Positions 54,002-62,533 of a DNA stretch of 64,000 nucleotides are shown one piece after another. A program made the position numbers and the translations under genes. Under the pieces are notes generated by a model, which was not told the DNA's origin, made no database searches, and saw only the letters and a list, made by a program, of their open reading frames with translations. The number at the start of each line of letters is the position of its first letter. Position 1 is the stretch's first letter. This DNA comes from JADHLJ01 sp038146985. GTDB lineage: Bacteria; Pseudomonadota; Alphaproteobacteria; Thalassobaculales; Thalassobaculaceae. The stretch spans positions 83,016 to 147,015 of the forward strand of contig JAYQSQ010000019.1 in assembly GCA_038146985.1 (NCBI GenBank), in the 5' to 3' direction.

Positions 54002-54892
54002 TCATTCTTGTATCGCGCCCTTGCGGCGGAGAACCAGAGTGCTCCAGCCTTGCACCCGCACCCGGCGGATCATTCGAAAACCACGGCATCGGTAGGCGGC
54101 GAAAACTTCTTTTTCCTGATGGCTGAGCAGACCGCTCAGGACGATCCAGCCGCCGGGCCGCAGCCAGCGCTTCGCATCGGTTGCCATGGCGATCAGCGGC
54201 GCGGCGAGGATATTCGCGGTCACCAGGTCGCACCGGCGGCCGATTCCATGGTTTCGACGGGGGTAGCCGTCGGCCCGCGCCGCCCGTATCTGCCCGGCCA
54301 CTCGGTTGCGCCTCGCATTCTCCCGTGTTGTGTCGACGGCATGGCTATCGATATCCACCGCCAGGATCACCGCGCGTCGCCAAAGCCGAGCGGCGGCCAT
54401 GGCGAGAATTCCGGACCCGCAGCCGAGATCGAGCATCCGCCGGGGCCGCGAGGATCGGCTGATCCGCTCCAGCGAGCGCAGACATCCCTCGGTGCTGCCA
54501 TGGGTGCCCGAACCGAAAGCCCGCCCGGCATCCACTTCAATCGTCAGCGCGTGGGTCGGGCGGCGGGGGCGCTGATGGGAGCCGTGGATCAGAAAGCGCC
54601 CGTATCGCAGCGAGGGAAACGATTCCCGATTGCGCGCCAGCCAGTCCACTTCGGGAAGCTGCTGGATCTCCACATCCGGAGGTTCGACACCGGCTGCGAG
54701 TGCGGTATCCTTGACGACCCGGATCAACGTGGCGTGGTCCGGGAAACTCTGAGTAATGCCGCTTACCGCCCATTGACCGGAGTTTTCGATTTCAAAGGTC
54801 GAGCAACTGTCGACCAGCGGTTCCAGTGCATCGCCAAAGGCAAAAGCATGGGCTGCCGGCACCTCCATCGAGATCTGCCAAGGCTGAGTCAT
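54002..54892 (-). CDS. prmA: Ribosomal protein L11 methyltransferase
   Basis: The 296-residue protein has the SAM motif LDLGCGSGILAMAAARL near residue 155 and DLVTANILAAPLI near residue 230, which is the PrmA post-I and NxLxxP-like segment. It trimethylates ribosomal protein L11. The ATG at 54892 is chosen because the frame upstream (to 54988) runs into uvrD. It is 19 bases downstream of uvrD on the same strand. Confidence 0.9.
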   Translation of the reverse strand: MTQPWQISMEVPAAHAFAFGDALEPLVDSCSTFEIENSGQWAVSGITQSFPDHATLIRVVKDTALAAGVEPPDVEIQQLPEVDWLARNRESFPSLRYGRFLIHGSHQRPRRPTHALTIEVDAGRAFGSGTHGSTEGCLRSLERISRSSRPRRMLDLGCGSGILAMAAARLWRRAVILAVDIDSHAVDTTRENARRNRVAGQIRAARADGYPRRNHGIGRRCDLVTANILAAPLIAMATDAKRWLRPGGWIVLSGLLSHQEKEVFAAYRCRGFRMIRRVRVQGWSTLVLRRKGAIQE

Positions 54893-54911
54893 GAGGCGAA
54901 GCGTCCCTACG

Positions 54912-57229
54912 TCACGGGCGGGAGACGAAACTGGCGATGACCTTCTTGTCGCCGGCTTTGTCGAAAGCAATGTCGAGCTTGTCGCCATCCGCGGAACTGA
55001 CGGTGCCCATGCCGAATTTCTGGTGGAAGACCCGGTCGCCCGGCGCGAAGGTGCTGGTCCCCGACCGGTCGACGAGATAGCCCTCGCCGTCGACGACCGG
55101 GGCCCTGGCGTTGCTCATGCCGCCGCGCCGGCGGTATCCCGGCCCGTATCGGCTTCCGCCGCCTCGTAGGCCTCCGCCGGGTGGCAAGACTTCCGGCTCG
55201 TCCCAAAGGTTGTCGCTGGCATAAGCATTGCCGCCGCGCCCGCCGTAGAGCCCGCTTTCGGTGACGATTTCCAGATGCTCCTGCGGCAATTCGCCGACGA
55301 AACGGGACGGGATCGCGCTCTGCCAGCTACCGTAGAGGCGGCGGTTGGCGGCGTGGCTGATTTCCACCGACTTGCGGGCCCGGGTGAGGCCGACATAAGC
55401 GAGCCGGCGTTCCTCCTCGAGCCCGGTGGCGCCGTTCTCGTCGAGGGAGCGCTGGTTCGGAAACACCCCTTCCTCCCAGCCCGGCAGGAACACCACGTCG
55501 AATTCCAGGCCCTTGGCCGCGTGCAGGGTCATGATGCTGACCTGGTCGCCGTTGTTCGCCTCGGCGTTTTCCATTACCAGGCTGATATGTTCAAGGAAAC
55601 CGCCGAGCGTCTCGAACTCCTCCAAGGCGCTGACCAACTCTCTGAGGTTGTCGAGGCGACCGGGCGCTTCCGGTGACTTGTCGGCCTGCAGCATGCTCGT
55701 GTAGCCCGACTCGTCCAGAACCAGGCCTGCGAGGTCGGTATGATCCTCGGTCTGCGCGAGTTCCCGCCACCGCTGGAAGTCTTCGACGACCTTGGCCACC
55801 GCCTTTCGGGCGGCGGGCCGCAACTCGTCGGTCTCGATGATCTTGCAGATCGCCGCCCAGAACGAGATCTGCTCGGCCCTGGCAAGATGATGCACGGCCT
55901 GGAGACTGGCGGCGCCGATGCCGCGTTTCGGCTTGTTGATGATCCGTTCCAGCGCGAGATCGTCGTCCGGCTGGTTGATTACCCTCAGATAGGCGATGGC
56001 GTCGCGGATCTCCATGCGTTCGTAGAAGCGCGCACCGCCGATCACCTGATAGGGGATGCCGAGGGTCAGAAACCGCTCCTCGAACTCGCGGGTCTGGAAG
56101 CCGGCGCGCACCAGGATCGCCATCTGCCGGAGCGGGTGCCGCCGCGCTGGCGCGCCTCGACCTGCTCGCCGACGACGCGGGCTTCCTCCTCGCCGTCCCA
56201 AACGCCGCGCAGGATCAGCGGCTCGCCCTCGTCGCCCTCGGTCCACAATGTCTTGCCGAGCCGGCCTTCATTGTGGCTGATCAGGCCTGACGCTGCGGCG
56301 AGCACGCGTGATGTCGACCGGTAGTTCTGTTCAAGGCGGATGATCTGGGCGCCGGGGAAGTCCTGCTCGAACTTGAGAATGTTGCCGACCTCGGCACCGC
56401 GCCAGCCGTAGATCGACTGGTCGTCGTCGCCGACGCAGCAGATGTTCCGCCGGCCCTGGGCCAGCAGCCGCAGCCAGAGATACTGAGCGACGTTGGTATC
56501 CTGATACTCGTCCACCAGGATGTGGCTGAACCGGTCCTGATAGAGCCTCAGGACATCGGGATGGTCCTGGAACAGGGTCAGGCAGTGCAACAGCAGATCG
56601 CCGAAATCGGCGGCGTTGAGAATCAGCAGCCGGTCCTGGTATTGGGCATAGATTTCCTTGAGCTTGCCGCCGGCCAGATCGCCGGAATCCGCGCGCGAGA
56701 CCTTATCCGGCGTCAGGCCGCGATCTTTCCAGCGCTGGATCGCTCCCATCAGGACCCGGGCCGGCCATTTCTTGTCGTCGATCTCCTCGGCTTGAAGCAA
56801 CTGTTTCAACAGGCGTACCTGGTCGTCCGCGTCAAGAATGGTGAAGTTGGATTGCAGGCCCACCAGTTCCGCGTGCCGGCGCAGCATCCGGGCGCAAAGC
56901 GCGTGAAAGGTGCCGAGCCAGATCTGCTCCGCCATCGGTCCGATGATCGCCGCCACCCTTTCGCGCATCTCGCGCGCCGCTTTGTTGGTGAAGGTCACAG
57001 CCAGCACCGACCAGGGTTTCGCGGCGCCGCTGGCAAGCAGATAGGCGAGGCGGGTCGTCAGGACCCGTGTCTTTCCGGTTCCCGCGCCCGCCAGTACCAG
57101 TACCGGACCGTCCTGCGCCTCGACCGCCTGGCGCTGCACCGGGTTCAGCCCGGCGAGATATCTGGCGATCGGCGGGGCGCCCGGCGGCCGGTCCGGTGCT
57201 TGCGGCGAATAGGACGGAGCTTCCGACAT
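54912..57229 (-). pseudogene. uvrD: UvrD/PcrA DNA helicase, frameshifted near 56134
   Basis: Two frames together encode a full helicase. The first (from 57229) has Walker A LAGAGTGKT near residue 46, HILVDEYQDTN and the C-terminal helicase start; it ends with the out-of-frame RSGRWRSW. The second frame resumes at PLRQMAILVRAGFQTREFEERF and runs to 54912, ending in a Tudor-like C-terminal region (GDRVFHQKFGMGTV). The junction is a GGG run at 56134-56136 where GGGG restores the frame. Product would be about 772 residues. Sequencing error in a homopolymer is as likely as a real mutation. It probably is cotranscribed with prmA. Confidence 0.9.
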
Positions 57230-57417
57230 CGGTCTTGAGATCCCTGGCCGTACCGGAAACGCTCCGGCGGTTCATGGTGGTCGGCCATCATAGGACGTGG
57301 GCCGGAGACTCAAAACCCCGGCGCCAAATTCCGCTCCTCACACCGTTTCAGGCCTGCTTGCGCGGAGCTTCGGATTTGGCCATCCGGCGAATCGGCACCG
57401 CTCGTTGCCGTTTCAGA

Positions 57418-59187
57418 TCAATGTTCCTCGTCCCGCAGGCGCTCCAGAGCCTTGGCATAGGCCGCTTCGGCGCGTATGGCATCGCGTTCGTGCAGACAGC
57501 CCACCACGTGCCGATCGTCTTCGCTGTTCAGCACCGCGAGCAGGGAATCCTCGGTGGAGGCGAATATCTCGACAATGGTCTGCAACGGGTCGTTTCGGTA
57601 GACGTACAACTCTTTTGCCACGACGAAATCGCCGACAGTCACGTCGCCGTCCCCGCTCGTATCGTAGGCCGAGGGGCCGACATCCGAAAGCATGAGCCGC
57701 CCGACAAAGCCGCGATCGTCCTCGACAAAAACCTCGCCATGCGGCGCGGAGAGAAGATTCTCGCGCAGAGCCGGAAGTCCCTCGCTGGAGGCCATGACCA
57801 CATGGTCGTCTCGCATCAGGTCGGCGGCGACGATAGTGACCAACGCGCCGACGTCATGGCCGCCGCGCAGCTCCAATCCGCGCCGCCGCAGCATGTGCAG
57901 GAAATACGATGGCCCGTGGAGCACGCGGACGAAGATCATGGCTATGACGACGGCGATCAGCACGGCGACCGTCAGTTGGTAGTCGCCGGTCAACTCGAAG
58001 ATCATCAGGGTCGTCGAGACCGGCGCGCCTAGAACCGCCGCGGCCATCGCCCCCATGCCGGTAATCGCGTAGGCGCCCAGTGAGGAGGCCAATTCCGGAA
58101 ATGGCACTGCCGCGAGGGCTCCAAACGCTCCACCGACCATCGCGCCCACAAAAAGCGAGGGGCTGACGACGCCGCCACCGAAGCCGGAGCCCAGACAGAT
58201 CGCGGAGGCCAGCAGCTTGGCGACGGCGAGTGCAACCAACGCTGTCAGCAGATACTCACCTTTCAGCGCCTTGTCCGTGGCTTCATAGCCGACGCCCAGG
58301 ACCTCGGGGAACCAGAGCGCCATGACGCCGACCAGGACGCCGCCGATCACCGGCGACCCCCAGCAGGGGATCTTCAATCTGGTATGCAGGTCCTGGACCA
58401 GCGGTACCAGCCGGATGAAGGTGATGGCCGCCAGGGCGCAGACCACGCCAAGCAGCGCGAAAGCCGGCATTTCGAGATAGGACGTTATCTCGTGTCTGGA
58501 GATGATGAACGCGGGGAAATCACCGAAATAGATGCGCGAAATCACGGTGCCTGTAATCGAGGCGATCGCCACCGGCGCGAAAGCCGGAAGGGCGTAGTGG
58601 CCGATGATCACCTCATGGGCGAAGAAGACGCCGGCGAAGGGCGCGTTGAACGAGGCGGCGATGGCCGAGGCCGCGCCGGCGCCAATTATGATCCGGGACT
58701 GCGAGCGGTTGAGCTTGAAGGCGCCGCCACAAGCGCTGGCGAGAGCACTTCCCAGGTGGATCGCCGGGCCTTCACGCCCGACGGACGCCCCGCCGCCGAT
58801 CGAAATGGCACTAACCAGGGCCGAGAACAAGCCGTCGCGCAAGGTCATCCGTCCGCCATGGATGGCGCTCGCTTCGATCACTTCGGGCACGCTGAGGGGG
58901 CGTCGATCCCTGAGGGCGAACTGAACGAATAGTCCAACCACCAAACCCGCCAGGGCCGGCGCCAGAACGAGATGCCAGGACGGCAGCGAGGCGGCGAGGG
59001 AGGCAAGGTGTTCGGTGGGGCTCCCAAAGGCTCCCGCCTGCACGAAGGAGATCATTTCCCTGAAGACTACGGCGCCGAAGGCGGCGACGATGCCGACCAC
59101 GAGAGCCAAGGCCGACAAAAGCAGCTGCTGGTCCTTTGCCAACGACTGGAACCGCGAGCGGATCCGGGCGAGTACCGGAACTTTCAT
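57418..59187 (-). CDS. ClC-family chloride channel/antiporter with C-terminal CBS domains
   Basis: This 589-residue protein has the ClC selectivity motifs GREGP (residues 137-141, with the gating Glu139) and GSGFGGGVVSPSLFVGA near residue 343, within a domain of many transmembrane segments. The C-terminal 150 residues form a CBS-pair region, binding adenine nucleotides. The start at 59187 fits the family N-terminus; an upstream ATG at 59289 overlaps the divergent GNAT gene. Whether it is a channel or Cl-/H+ exchanger is not determined. Confidence 0.92.
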   Translation of the reverse strand: MKVPVLARIRSRFQSLAKDQQLLLSALALVVGIVAAFGAVVFREMISFVQAGAFGSPTEHLASLAASLPSWHLVLAPALAGLVVGLFVQFALRDRRPLSVPEVIEASAIHGGRMTLRDGLFSALVSAISIGGGASVGREGPAIHLGSALASACGGAFKLNRSQSRIIIGAGAASAIAASFNAPFAGVFFAHEVIIGHYALPAFAPVAIASITGTVISRIYFGDFPAFIISRHEITSYLEMPAFALLGVVCALAAITFIRLVPLVQDLHTRLKIPCWGSPVIGGVLVGVMALWFPEVLGVGYEATDKALKGEYLLTALVALAVAKLLASAICLGSGFGGGVVSPSLFVGAMVGGAFGALAAVPFPELASSLGAYAITGMGAMAAAVLGAPVSTTLMIFELTGDYQLTVAVLIAVVIAMIFVRVLHGPSYFLHMLRRRGLELRGGHDVGALVTIVAADLMRDDHVVMASSEGLPALRENLLSAPHGEVFVEDDRGFVGRLMLSDVGPSAYDTSGDGDVTVGDFVVAKELYVYRNDPLQTIVEIFASTEDSLLAVLNSEDDRHVVGCLHERDAIRAEAAYAKALERLRDEEH

Positions 59188-59287
59188 CGAATTCGACCAC
59201 CAGCGATCTTCACGTCTTTGGGGTATACAGGGACGGCGGGACAACTGCAAAATCGTGTTCGATCTGGACCGGAAGAAAAACAGCGCC

Positions 59288-59770
59288 ATGACAGTCAGAA
59301 TTCGACCAACCGTCGTTGCCGATGCGGCGACGATTCACCGCTGTATCTCCGAGCTTGCGGCAGTCCAAGGAATTGCCGATCAGGTGCTCTCGACGGTCGA
59401 GGATGTCGTTCGGGACGGATTCGGGTCTGGCGCCCGGTTTCGTTCGATCCTGGCGGAGCGGGACGGCGAGGCCGTGGGATTGGCATCGTATTTCTTCACC
59501 TATTCGACCTGGCAGGGCCGACCGACGCTCTACGTCGAGGATCTCATCGTCAACGATACGTCGCGCGGGCTCGGCGTCGGCACCGCTCTGATGCGCGAAC
59601 TGGCGCGCCTCGCGTTGGAGCATGCCTGCTCCAGGCTCGAGCTCAGCGTAAGCGCCAAGAACACGGCGCGAGCTTTCTACGAGGGCCTCGGGATGAGCCG
59701 AAAGGCGGACTGGTTGCCCTATTCGATCGCGGGCGCCGCGTTGGACAGTCTCGCCGCTCGACCGTCGTGA
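59288..59770 (+). CDS. GNAT-family N-acetyltransferase
   Basis: The 160-residue protein has the GNAT acetyl-CoA motif A: LIVNDTSRGLGVGTALM near residue 93, and SAKNTARAFYEGLGM at the C-terminal half. The ATG at 59288 is chosen because the frame upstream overlaps the clc gene. It is divergent from clc with 100 bases between starts. Acceptor unknown. Confidence 0.85.
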   Translation: MTVRIRPTVVADAATIHRCISELAAVQGIADQVLSTVEDVVRDGFGSGARFRSILAERDGEAVGLASYFFTYSTWQGRPTLYVEDLIVNDTSRGLGVGTALMRELARLALEHACSRLELSVSAKNTARAFYEGLGMSRKADWLPYSIAGAALDSLAARPS

Positions 59771-59789
59771 GCGTCTGCCCAAGCGGCGG

Positions 59790-60803
59790 TCACGCCGGGA
59801 GCTTTTCTTCCGTCAGGACCTGGTTCCGACCACTCGCCTTGCAGAGGTAAAGCGCCTCGTCGGCCCGTTTCATCAGATCGGAGAGCGGCTCGCCCGGGCG
59901 ATAGCGCCCGATGCCGACGGACAGCGTGATGGTCCCGAGATCCTCGATGGTGCTGCGTTTCATGATCTTCTTGGCGCCGACCTGGGTGCGGATCCGCTCA
60001 CCGATCTCCCAGGCCTTGGCAAGATCCGCGCCGGGCAGGATCACGGAGAATTCCTAGCCGCCATAACGCGCAGCGACATCGCCGTCCCGCACGCAGTCGG
60101 TAAGTGTGCGGGCCACCAGTTTTAGAACCTAATCCCCCGTGGCATGGCCGAAATTGTCATTGAACTTCTTGAAGAAATCGATGTCGACCATCAGAAGGCA
60201 CATGGTATCCTTGGATTTCTGAGCGGCACTCGTAAGTTCGTCGAGAGAGCGGTCTAAGCATTTGCGGTTGGCAATGCCGGTCAGTCCGTCGGTTTCCGCC
60301 TCGCGCTCGGAATCCTACAATTTCTCGCGCAGCGTGCCGATCTCGCTGGTTGATTCCCTCAGTTCCGCCTGAAGCGCCGCGTTGCGTGCCTGCATCGCCT
60401 TGGTTTCGGCCATCAGCGACGCGACGATCGCTTTCACGTCCGCTCCGCGCGCGCCCAGGCTGTCATTCGCGAGGGCCAATGCGGCCCCGTATTTTTCGGC
60501 GCTCTCACCGGCCTCGCCGACGGTGGTCGTCAACCGGTAAACAATGTTGTCCAGGTCGTCGCCGGCGCTCGCGCTCGCGCCGGAGGCCAGCACCGGCAGC
60601 ACGTATTCCTCGAACAGGGACTGGTTGCGGAACTTGTCGAATTCCTGGTCGTTGCTGGCCATGATTTCGACTTGTTTGCGCAGCTCCGCGTTGGTGACGG
60701 TCACATAGGCATACTAAACGGAGTAGTTCTCCGGCGTCGGTTCGATCGACCGCTTTTCTATCTCGCGAAGCGTTTCCGCTCCGTATTGGTGAGTCTGTTG
60801 CAG
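59790..60803 (-). pseudogene. Diguanylate cyclase (GGDEF) gene interrupted by four in-frame TAG codons
   Basis: A single frame without frameshift encodes a GGDEF protein of about 337 codons. In-frame TAGs occur at codons 30, 163, 225 and 250 (plus-strand coordinates 60714-60716, 60315-60317, 60129-60131, 60054-60056). Contexts are ENYSV-x-YAYV (usually Trp), KL-x-DSE, GD-x-VLK (usually Gln/Glu) and YGG-x-EF (Asp/Glu in GGDEF/GGEEF). The rest is well conserved: DGLTGIANRK, VDIDFFKKFNDNFGHA, SVGIGRYRP. No ATG/GTG/TTG start lies between the upstream in-frame TAA (60831-60833) and the conserved part; CTG at 60803 is the only near-cognate codon. Pseudogene is the default call. Confidence 0.85.
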
Positions 60804-60908
60804 TCTGTCCCTGCCTCTCTGTCGCGATTCTTATCTCCGCCGTGTCAGGCGAACGCGCGTTTCTTCCCTGCCAGTACCATGCCCCGTGGCCGACGACCAT
60901 TCATAGGA

Positions 60909-61400
60909 TCACCTTTCCGCTTTCCGCCGGATACCGATGACCCGGCCGCATTGTTCGGGGCGCGGCAGCGTCTGCTGGCCCGCCAACAGGCCGCCGATTC
61001 GTTCCCGCACGGCATCAGGAAACGGCGCGGAGCGCCTTTGCGCAAGATCCACATGCATCCCCATGAGTTCGGTCGTCGCGGCAAGATACCCTTCGGCGTC
61101 GTGATACATGGCGTGGAAGATATGAAGCCGTTTTTCATCCGCGTCCAGCACGCGCGTTTCAAAGCGAAGCGGGGCGCCTTCGGAGACTTCACGGTCATAG
61201 GTCAGGTGGGCTTCAACGATGAACATCGATGCATCGCACTCGTGCCGATAGGCCTCGCCCAAGCCGATGAAATCGAGCAATACGTCGGTCGCCTTATCAA
61301 AGGCGACGCCGTAAAAACCGACATTCATGTGCCCGTTGTAGTCGATCCACTCAGGTGAAACACTGAGCAGGCACATCGGAATAGAAGCGAGATTGTCCAT
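60909..61400 (-). CDS. Hotdog-fold thioesterase
   Basis: The 163-residue protein has EWIDYNGHMNVGFYGVAFDKA near residue 17, the thioesterase motif with the catalytic Asp and the GHMN turn, and MYHDAEGYLAATTELMGMH at its second half. It matches small 4HBT-like acyl-CoA thioesterases, including those active on carnitinyl- or betainyl-CoA. It is isolated: divergent from the BART-type transporter and upstream of the decayed cyclase gene. Confidence 0.83.
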   Translation of the reverse strand: MDNLASIPMCLLSVSPEWIDYNGHMNVGFYGVAFDKATDVLLDFIGLGEAYRHECDASMFIVEAHLTYDREVSEGAPLRFETRVLDADEKRLHIFHAMYHDAEGYLAATTELMGMHVDLAQRRSAPFPDAVRERIGGLLAGQQTLPRPEQCGRVIGIRRKAER

Positions 61401-61460
61401 GATTGAATCTTAACGGCATCCATCGCGCGTCGAAACCGCGTCGGAAAACTTTCCGCAACC

Positions 61461-62480
61461 GTGATTGACGAAATCGTGACAATCCGCTCCGCCCTTTCCT
61501 TCACTGGCCGTTACGGCACATGGATTCTGCCGATCGGGTTTGTCGTTGGGCTGCTGTCCCCGGCATTGACGGAACTTGCGCGTCCGCTTGCCGAGCCGCT
61601 GGTTCTGTTGCTGTTCGCGATCTCGATCTACCGCGTCGACCCAGCCGAGATTCGCGCCCGGCTGCGCGGTCTCGGTTACATCGCCTTGGGGATTTTCTGG
61701 GTCCTGCTGGCGGTTCCGTCCCTCGTTTACGGCGCCGGGCGGCTGGCGGACCTGCCGGATGATCTGCTGGTGGTCGCGGTGGCCTGGAGCGCCTGTCCGC
61801 CGCTTGCGATGGTTCCAGGGCTGGCATTGCTGCTTGGTTTGGATGCCGCTGCGGCACTCCTGATCATGGTGGGGGCGACAATGGTCTTTCCAGTGACGTT
61901 TTCGGTCGTTCTGGCGATCCTGGGGGGCGGCGGATTTGGCGATGGATCGGCCCTTGCGGTCGCGGGCCGCCTTATGGCGATGGTCTTGGGCTGTTCCATT
62001 GTGGGCCAGGGCGCGCGCTGGCTGGTCGGGGCGGAGCGGGCCAGGGAAACCGCGCCCGCCGTGGATGGCCTCCTGGTTATCCTGCTGTCGCTTTTCGCGG
62101 TCACGATCATGGGCGGATTGCATCGATCGTTGGAGACCGATGCCGCGCGAATCCCACTTTTTCTGGCAACCGCGTTTTGTGCCAGTGCGTTTCTGCAGGT
62201 CATCACCGCCGCCGCGTTCTGGCGGTTGCCGCGTACATTTTCGGGCGCCGCGGCCTTGGCCAGCGGCAACCGGAATTTTGCCTTGCTGCTGCCGATCATG
62301 AGCGCGGAAACCGCGAATGACATGTGGCTCTACCTTGGTGTCGTGCAGTTTCCGATCTACCTCCTGCCGATGATTTCGAGGCCGTTCTACAGGCTTTATC
62401 GAGCCGGCGGCGGAACCGGCGAGGCAAAAGAACGGGACAAAAATCCGCAAACATCTAAAATGCCGGGCGATGAAGGATGA
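61461..62480 (+). CDS. BART-superfamily (bile acid:Na+ symporter-like) membrane protein
   Basis: The 339-residue protein starts with GTG and has about 9-10 transmembrane helices. Its arrangement (SACPPLAMVPGLALLLGLDAAA near residue 111 and a Gly-Gly-Gly-Gly loop before TM6) fits the bile acid/sodium or arsenite-type BART group. The C-terminal tail is Lys/Glu-rich and cytoplasmic. The transported compound is unknown. It is divergent from the thioesterase gene by 60 bases. Confidence 0.6.
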   Translation: MIDEIVTIRSALSFTGRYGTWILPIGFVVGLLSPALTELARPLAEPLVLLLFAISIYRVDPAEIRARLRGLGYIALGIFWVLLAVPSLVYGAGRLADLPDDLLVVAVAWSACPPLAMVPGLALLLGLDAAAALLIMVGATMVFPVTFSVVLAILGGGGFGDGSALAVAGRLMAMVLGCSIVGQGARWLVGAERARETAPAVDGLLVILLSLFAVTIMGGLHRSLETDAARIPLFLATAFCASAFLQVITAAAFWRLPRTFSGAAALASGNRNFALLLPIMSAETANDMWLYLGVVQFPIYLLPMISRPFYRLYRAGGGTGEAKERDKNPQTSKMPGDEG

Positions 62481-62533
62481 GGCGGATCTGCCGTCGCCTT
62501 CGTTCCGCAGCCACGTGAATATGGTGACATCAG

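Noticed and set aside
59790..60803. TAG reassigned as a sense codon throughout this genome
   Set aside because: uppS, cdsA, rseP and lpxA end naturally at TAG just before or inside tight operon junctions, so TAG is a normal stop here.
60505..60900. Minus-strand open frame over the start of the diguanylate cyclase gene
   Set aside because: It is a different frame from the GGDEF-coding one; its Arg/Gly-rich product has no known motif.
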